Assembly: GCA_036268055.1 (NCBI GenBank) | Contig: DATAUW010000027.1 | Span: 1 to 64,000, forward strand | From: Verrucomicrobiia bacterium | Lineage (GTDB): Bacteria > Verrucomicrobiota > Verrucomicrobiia > Limisphaerales > Pedosphaeraceae | Length of the DNA: 64,000 nt | Direction: 5' to 3' | Shown: in pieces, positions 62,501 through 64,000 of the stretch | Position numbering within the stretch: the first letter of the stretch is position 1 | Layout: every line of letters starts with the position of its first letter | The notes under the pieces: model-generated | What the model saw: only the letters and a program-made list of their open reading frames with translations | Told to the model about the DNA's origin: nothing | Database searches by the model: none | Position numbers and translations under genes: made by a program

Positions 62501-63997
62501 CCGCGCCACCGCCGCCACGCGCGAAAGCCCTTGCAGCATGTCCTCGTTGGTCACGTTGTATGAATTGGAAATCTGGACGATCTGCCCCAGCTCACTCCGC
62601 AGGTCGCTGACATCCAGCCCATACGCCTGCATCACCGCCTGCATTTTTTCCGTGGCTTCCAGCGCGTCAATCTGCGCCACGTTCGCCGCCATGAGCGAGA
62701 CGCGCACCGCCTCGTTCACCTGCACCCGCGTCAGGCCCAGCCGCGACCACTGGATCGCCGCCTCCATCGCCTGCTCGGTCGAGGATCCATTCGCCGCCGC
62801 GAGCCCGATGATGTCCTCGGTCAGCGCCATCGCCGAACCGCCCACGCCTTTGAACACCTGGTCCAACCGTCCGACCTGCGGCCCGATGTCCACCAGCCGG
62901 CCCATGCTGTAAGTCACCAGCTCGAGACTTTTGTAAAGCACGCCCACGCTCGCCGCCCACGTCGCCACCTTGGCCGTGTTCTTGATAAAATCACTGGCCA
63001 GATAACCGCCCTCCTTGCGCGACTCGCTCATGGCCTTGGTGAGCCGTTCAATCTTCGCGCCCGCCTGGTCATACGTGACCGTCATGGTTTCTTTGCGCCC
63101 ATTGGTTTCCCGTTCACCCACCAACCGCCGCCCGCCGCCCGGCAATAAACTTTGCCGGTCCGAAATCTGCCGGCCACCTGTGCGCATGAAATCCGCCCAT
63201 GCCGAATCCGCGCCCTGATACGTCAGCGTTTTATACGCCGCCGCCTGCGCTTGCTGGCGGTTAAGGTTCGCTACCTTTTGCGCCTGCGCGGCGGCTTGGT
63301 TGGTACTGCGCTGGCCCGCCGCGAGAAACCGGTTATGATCGCGAATCCGTTTTTCATTCGCGCGCCGCTCCGCGTTCAACCGCGCTGCTTCCTCGGCCTC
63401 ACCCTTGGCGCGCGCCGCTGCCAGCGCCTTGCGAATCGCTCCCTGTTTTTTCAAGTCATCGCGCATCGCCTTTTGCGCAAGATCACTGCCGCGCCCCTCA
63501 AGTTTCGATGCCGCCCCACGCGTCCGCGAAACCACCGTGCCCAAACCCAGCGCTTCAAATTCCGTGGCGCGTTCGCTCGGCTCGTCCGCCGATCCAAATA
63601 TCCCGCCCAACTGCTGGGCCTGCTTCCGATGGATCGCCGCTATCTTTCGCGGGTCATTCGTTCCTGCAAGCAGGCCTTCCATCTCCGCGCGAATACCCGC
63701 GATCTCCTGTTGCAACTGTTGTTTCGCCGCGCGCGCCGGGCTGCTGATGCTCACCTGCTTGACCTGCTCAAGCTGCCCCTCCACTTCCTTGAAAATATTT
63801 TCCACCGTCTCGCCGGCGCCCTCGTAATTTTTCCGCGAAACCAATTTCGAATCGGCCGTTGTCACCGTCCGCTCCTCGATCAGCGCGCCATCTCCTTCCG
63901 AGAATTCGCCACCTTTTTTGCCACCCTTGCCACCGCGCCCACCGCCGCCACCATTCCCACCACCACCACCCGAAACCGAACCCGCCGGAATGTTCAC
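59588..63997 (-). CDS. Phage tail tape measure protein (TP901-type), 5'-partial
   Basis: At least 1,469 aa; the frame is open to the window edge and the GTG at 63997 need not be the start. It has a Gly-rich N-terminus, a long coiled-coil, then the TP901 core (about 350-650, with GVGGSAMALTEDIIGL, NEDMLQGLSRVAAVARQAGL). Hydrophobic segments follow (about 735-755 and 810-860), then a second coiled-coil. The tape measure fixes tail length and later enters the host membrane. Proof that this end of the element is phage-derived. Confidence 0.88.
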   Translation of the reverse strand: MNIPAGSVSGGGGGNGGGGGRGGKGGKKGGEFSEGDGALIEERTVTTADSKLVSRKNYEGAGETVENIFKEVEGQLEQVKQVSISSPARAAKQQLQQEIAGIRAEMEGLLAGTNDPRKIAAIHRKQAQQLGGIFGSADEPSERATEFEALGLGTVVSRTRGAASKLEGRGSDLAQKAMRDDLKKQGAIRKALAAARAKGEAEEAARLNAERRANEKRIRDHNRFLAAGQRSTNQAAAQAQKVANLNRQQAQAAAYKTLTYQGADSAWADFMRTGGRQISDRQSLLPGGGRRLVGERETNGRKETMTVTYDQAGAKIERLTKAMSESRKEGGYLASDFIKNTAKVATWAASVGVLYKSLELVTYSMGRLVDIGPQVGRLDQVFKGVGGSAMALTEDIIGLAAANGSSTEQAMEAAIQWSRLGLTRVQVNEAVRVSLMAANVAQIDALEATEKMQAVMQAYGLDVSDLRSELGQIVQISNSYNVTNEDMLQGLSRVAAVARQAGLPLAELQGILGATIGGTGQSGSNIGNMMKSVILSLSNPDLQKKLRQNFKFETSTGGEEIKGMSALLSDLFVKYQHLNQLQRQSLLFTVGGKTQSSRLEAMLDGYIKAQILAVNAQLHLNTAEQENAKIVATLKNQLKGLTAEWEKFVVIQGSNGPAQAMTATATAFHNLLSLANTPAASWLTTAIGGLLAAGTAKSILTGLKGGDGFLGRSQGHIRQVLGEFNGSMMQLYANTVGGALATNVGTRQTGIIGATRQPVYSKLYAWSEAAMRVGRSSAVTSAPVRAMATAIGGVTRALGAGLIALQSWFVPLVVTAAGIYAFNKGMEMIGLSSEKAEAKLAGFNEEAQKAGAAANAYAEAADALATIQRAVSPEKGFQGMKSADQKKYLSQASELVGLYEPDIKKQQMLQDTFRKQTAELLKQGDIGGVINLMDAERNKLGAARREELQKQFVSLSNQQRTLADEIERLQAKQRGSFGRIGYDARAKSIVEKQTQLEELNGNKVRNFMDQSDAYEKAIQYDEKYQSAIRAQKLLWESMAEIFDQVNANNPIEKSALKVASLQAQNEAIKKHIQLLDTEDAADTAGQSAKEKRLKELDAQEQDARQRLAVAEKEKGFGGDKVGAAIQHFFGQDAKEDAAASQAKADIESINAARESLNQNQVPGQEGLGFARRQAERSGDIEQNKKNQAEIDAIRRNKAIIEAQAQAQFGREEGRRETTSFDYGRDETQKLQHRRDGIRQRLNQMLQGPQTVSTVARELELQNQLYQTQIELRNRSFGIERDINQLIVDRRKEFEHSLLSAGPAEMLRKLAALSMGTGGKMSPGQFLALSPDMRKDLSMVDPRFDPQMMDLMAERNRGGKRPGEPAFDNSLTQISTAAGELAARLQKVLPDTSTYDAAAANVSKLAGSAGAAADALDRLTAAAGKAHPVPGGSVSSPAGSAPKNAQSGGNGGGAGFIGKSLGHSVGAVYG

Positions 63998-64000
63998 CCC

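Overview
The window (about 57% G+C) looks like a chromosome segment of a Verrucomicrobiota bacterium, probably of the Pedosphaera/Limisphaera type. The reasons are the style of the housekeeping genes, the palindrome-rich composite repeats at the left end, the short CCGCACT-type tandem repeats between genes, and a Planctomycetes/Verrucomicrobia-style large secreted protein with a C-terminal cytochrome c domain. This is an inference from sequence reading, not from a database search.

Host part, 1 to about 24,130. Roughly three copies of a 345-bp palindromic repeat are followed by an SGNH hydrolase, a small basic protein, a secreted S10 serine carboxypeptidase, a large cytochrome c protein, an MFS transporter with an enolase-superfamily enzyme 9 bp downstream, and a giant (about 2,970 aa) cyclic beta-glucan synthase of the NdvB/Cgs type. 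Then come a primary-like sigma-70 factor, a DUF2007-like zinc-ribbon protein, a PRC-barrel/BON envelope protein, a trypsin-like protease and a DUF883-like membrane protein.

Mobile element, about 24,134 to beyond 64,000. The left edge is a 34-nt 3' fragment of a tRNA-Ser gene next to a tyrosine integrase, the classic product of site-specific insertion into a tRNA 3' end. The element's control region (25.2-27.6 kb) has several small DNA-binding proteins, three of them related ribbon-helix-helix proteins. A gene-poor segment (27.96-28.94 kb) has inverted GTTACC motifs, a 22-bp CCTCA/GGTGA inverted repeat and an AT-rich tract, and looks like a replication origin. It is followed by a very G+C-rich 611-aa protein of unknown function.

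From 31.7 to 56.4 kb almost every gene is on the + strand, many overlapping by ATGA. In order: tiny membrane proteins, an SRAP protein, a RadC-like JAMM protein, a serine recombinase, a minimal clamp-loader-like ATPase, a sliding clamp (DnaN), and a PRTRC cassette (E, C, F, B, ThiF). Then come an SPL-like radical SAM protein, small DUF4326 and ASCH proteins, a methyltransferase / SNF2-like helicase / N6-methylase block, and small secreted or DNA-binding proteins. From 56.45 kb to the window end the minus strand carries phage tail genes, including a TP901-type tape measure protein that runs off the window.

The most interesting feature is the PRTRC cassette. By family knowledge and visible motifs it combines a ubiquitin-like small protein (C, ending in Gly), an E2-like protein (B, Cys166 in an E2-type context) and an E1-like ThiF protein. 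It lies on an integrated element that also has a sliding clamp, a RadC/JAMM protein and phage tail genes, so the element may be a phage-plasmid or prophage carrying a bacterial ubiquitin-like conjugation pathway.
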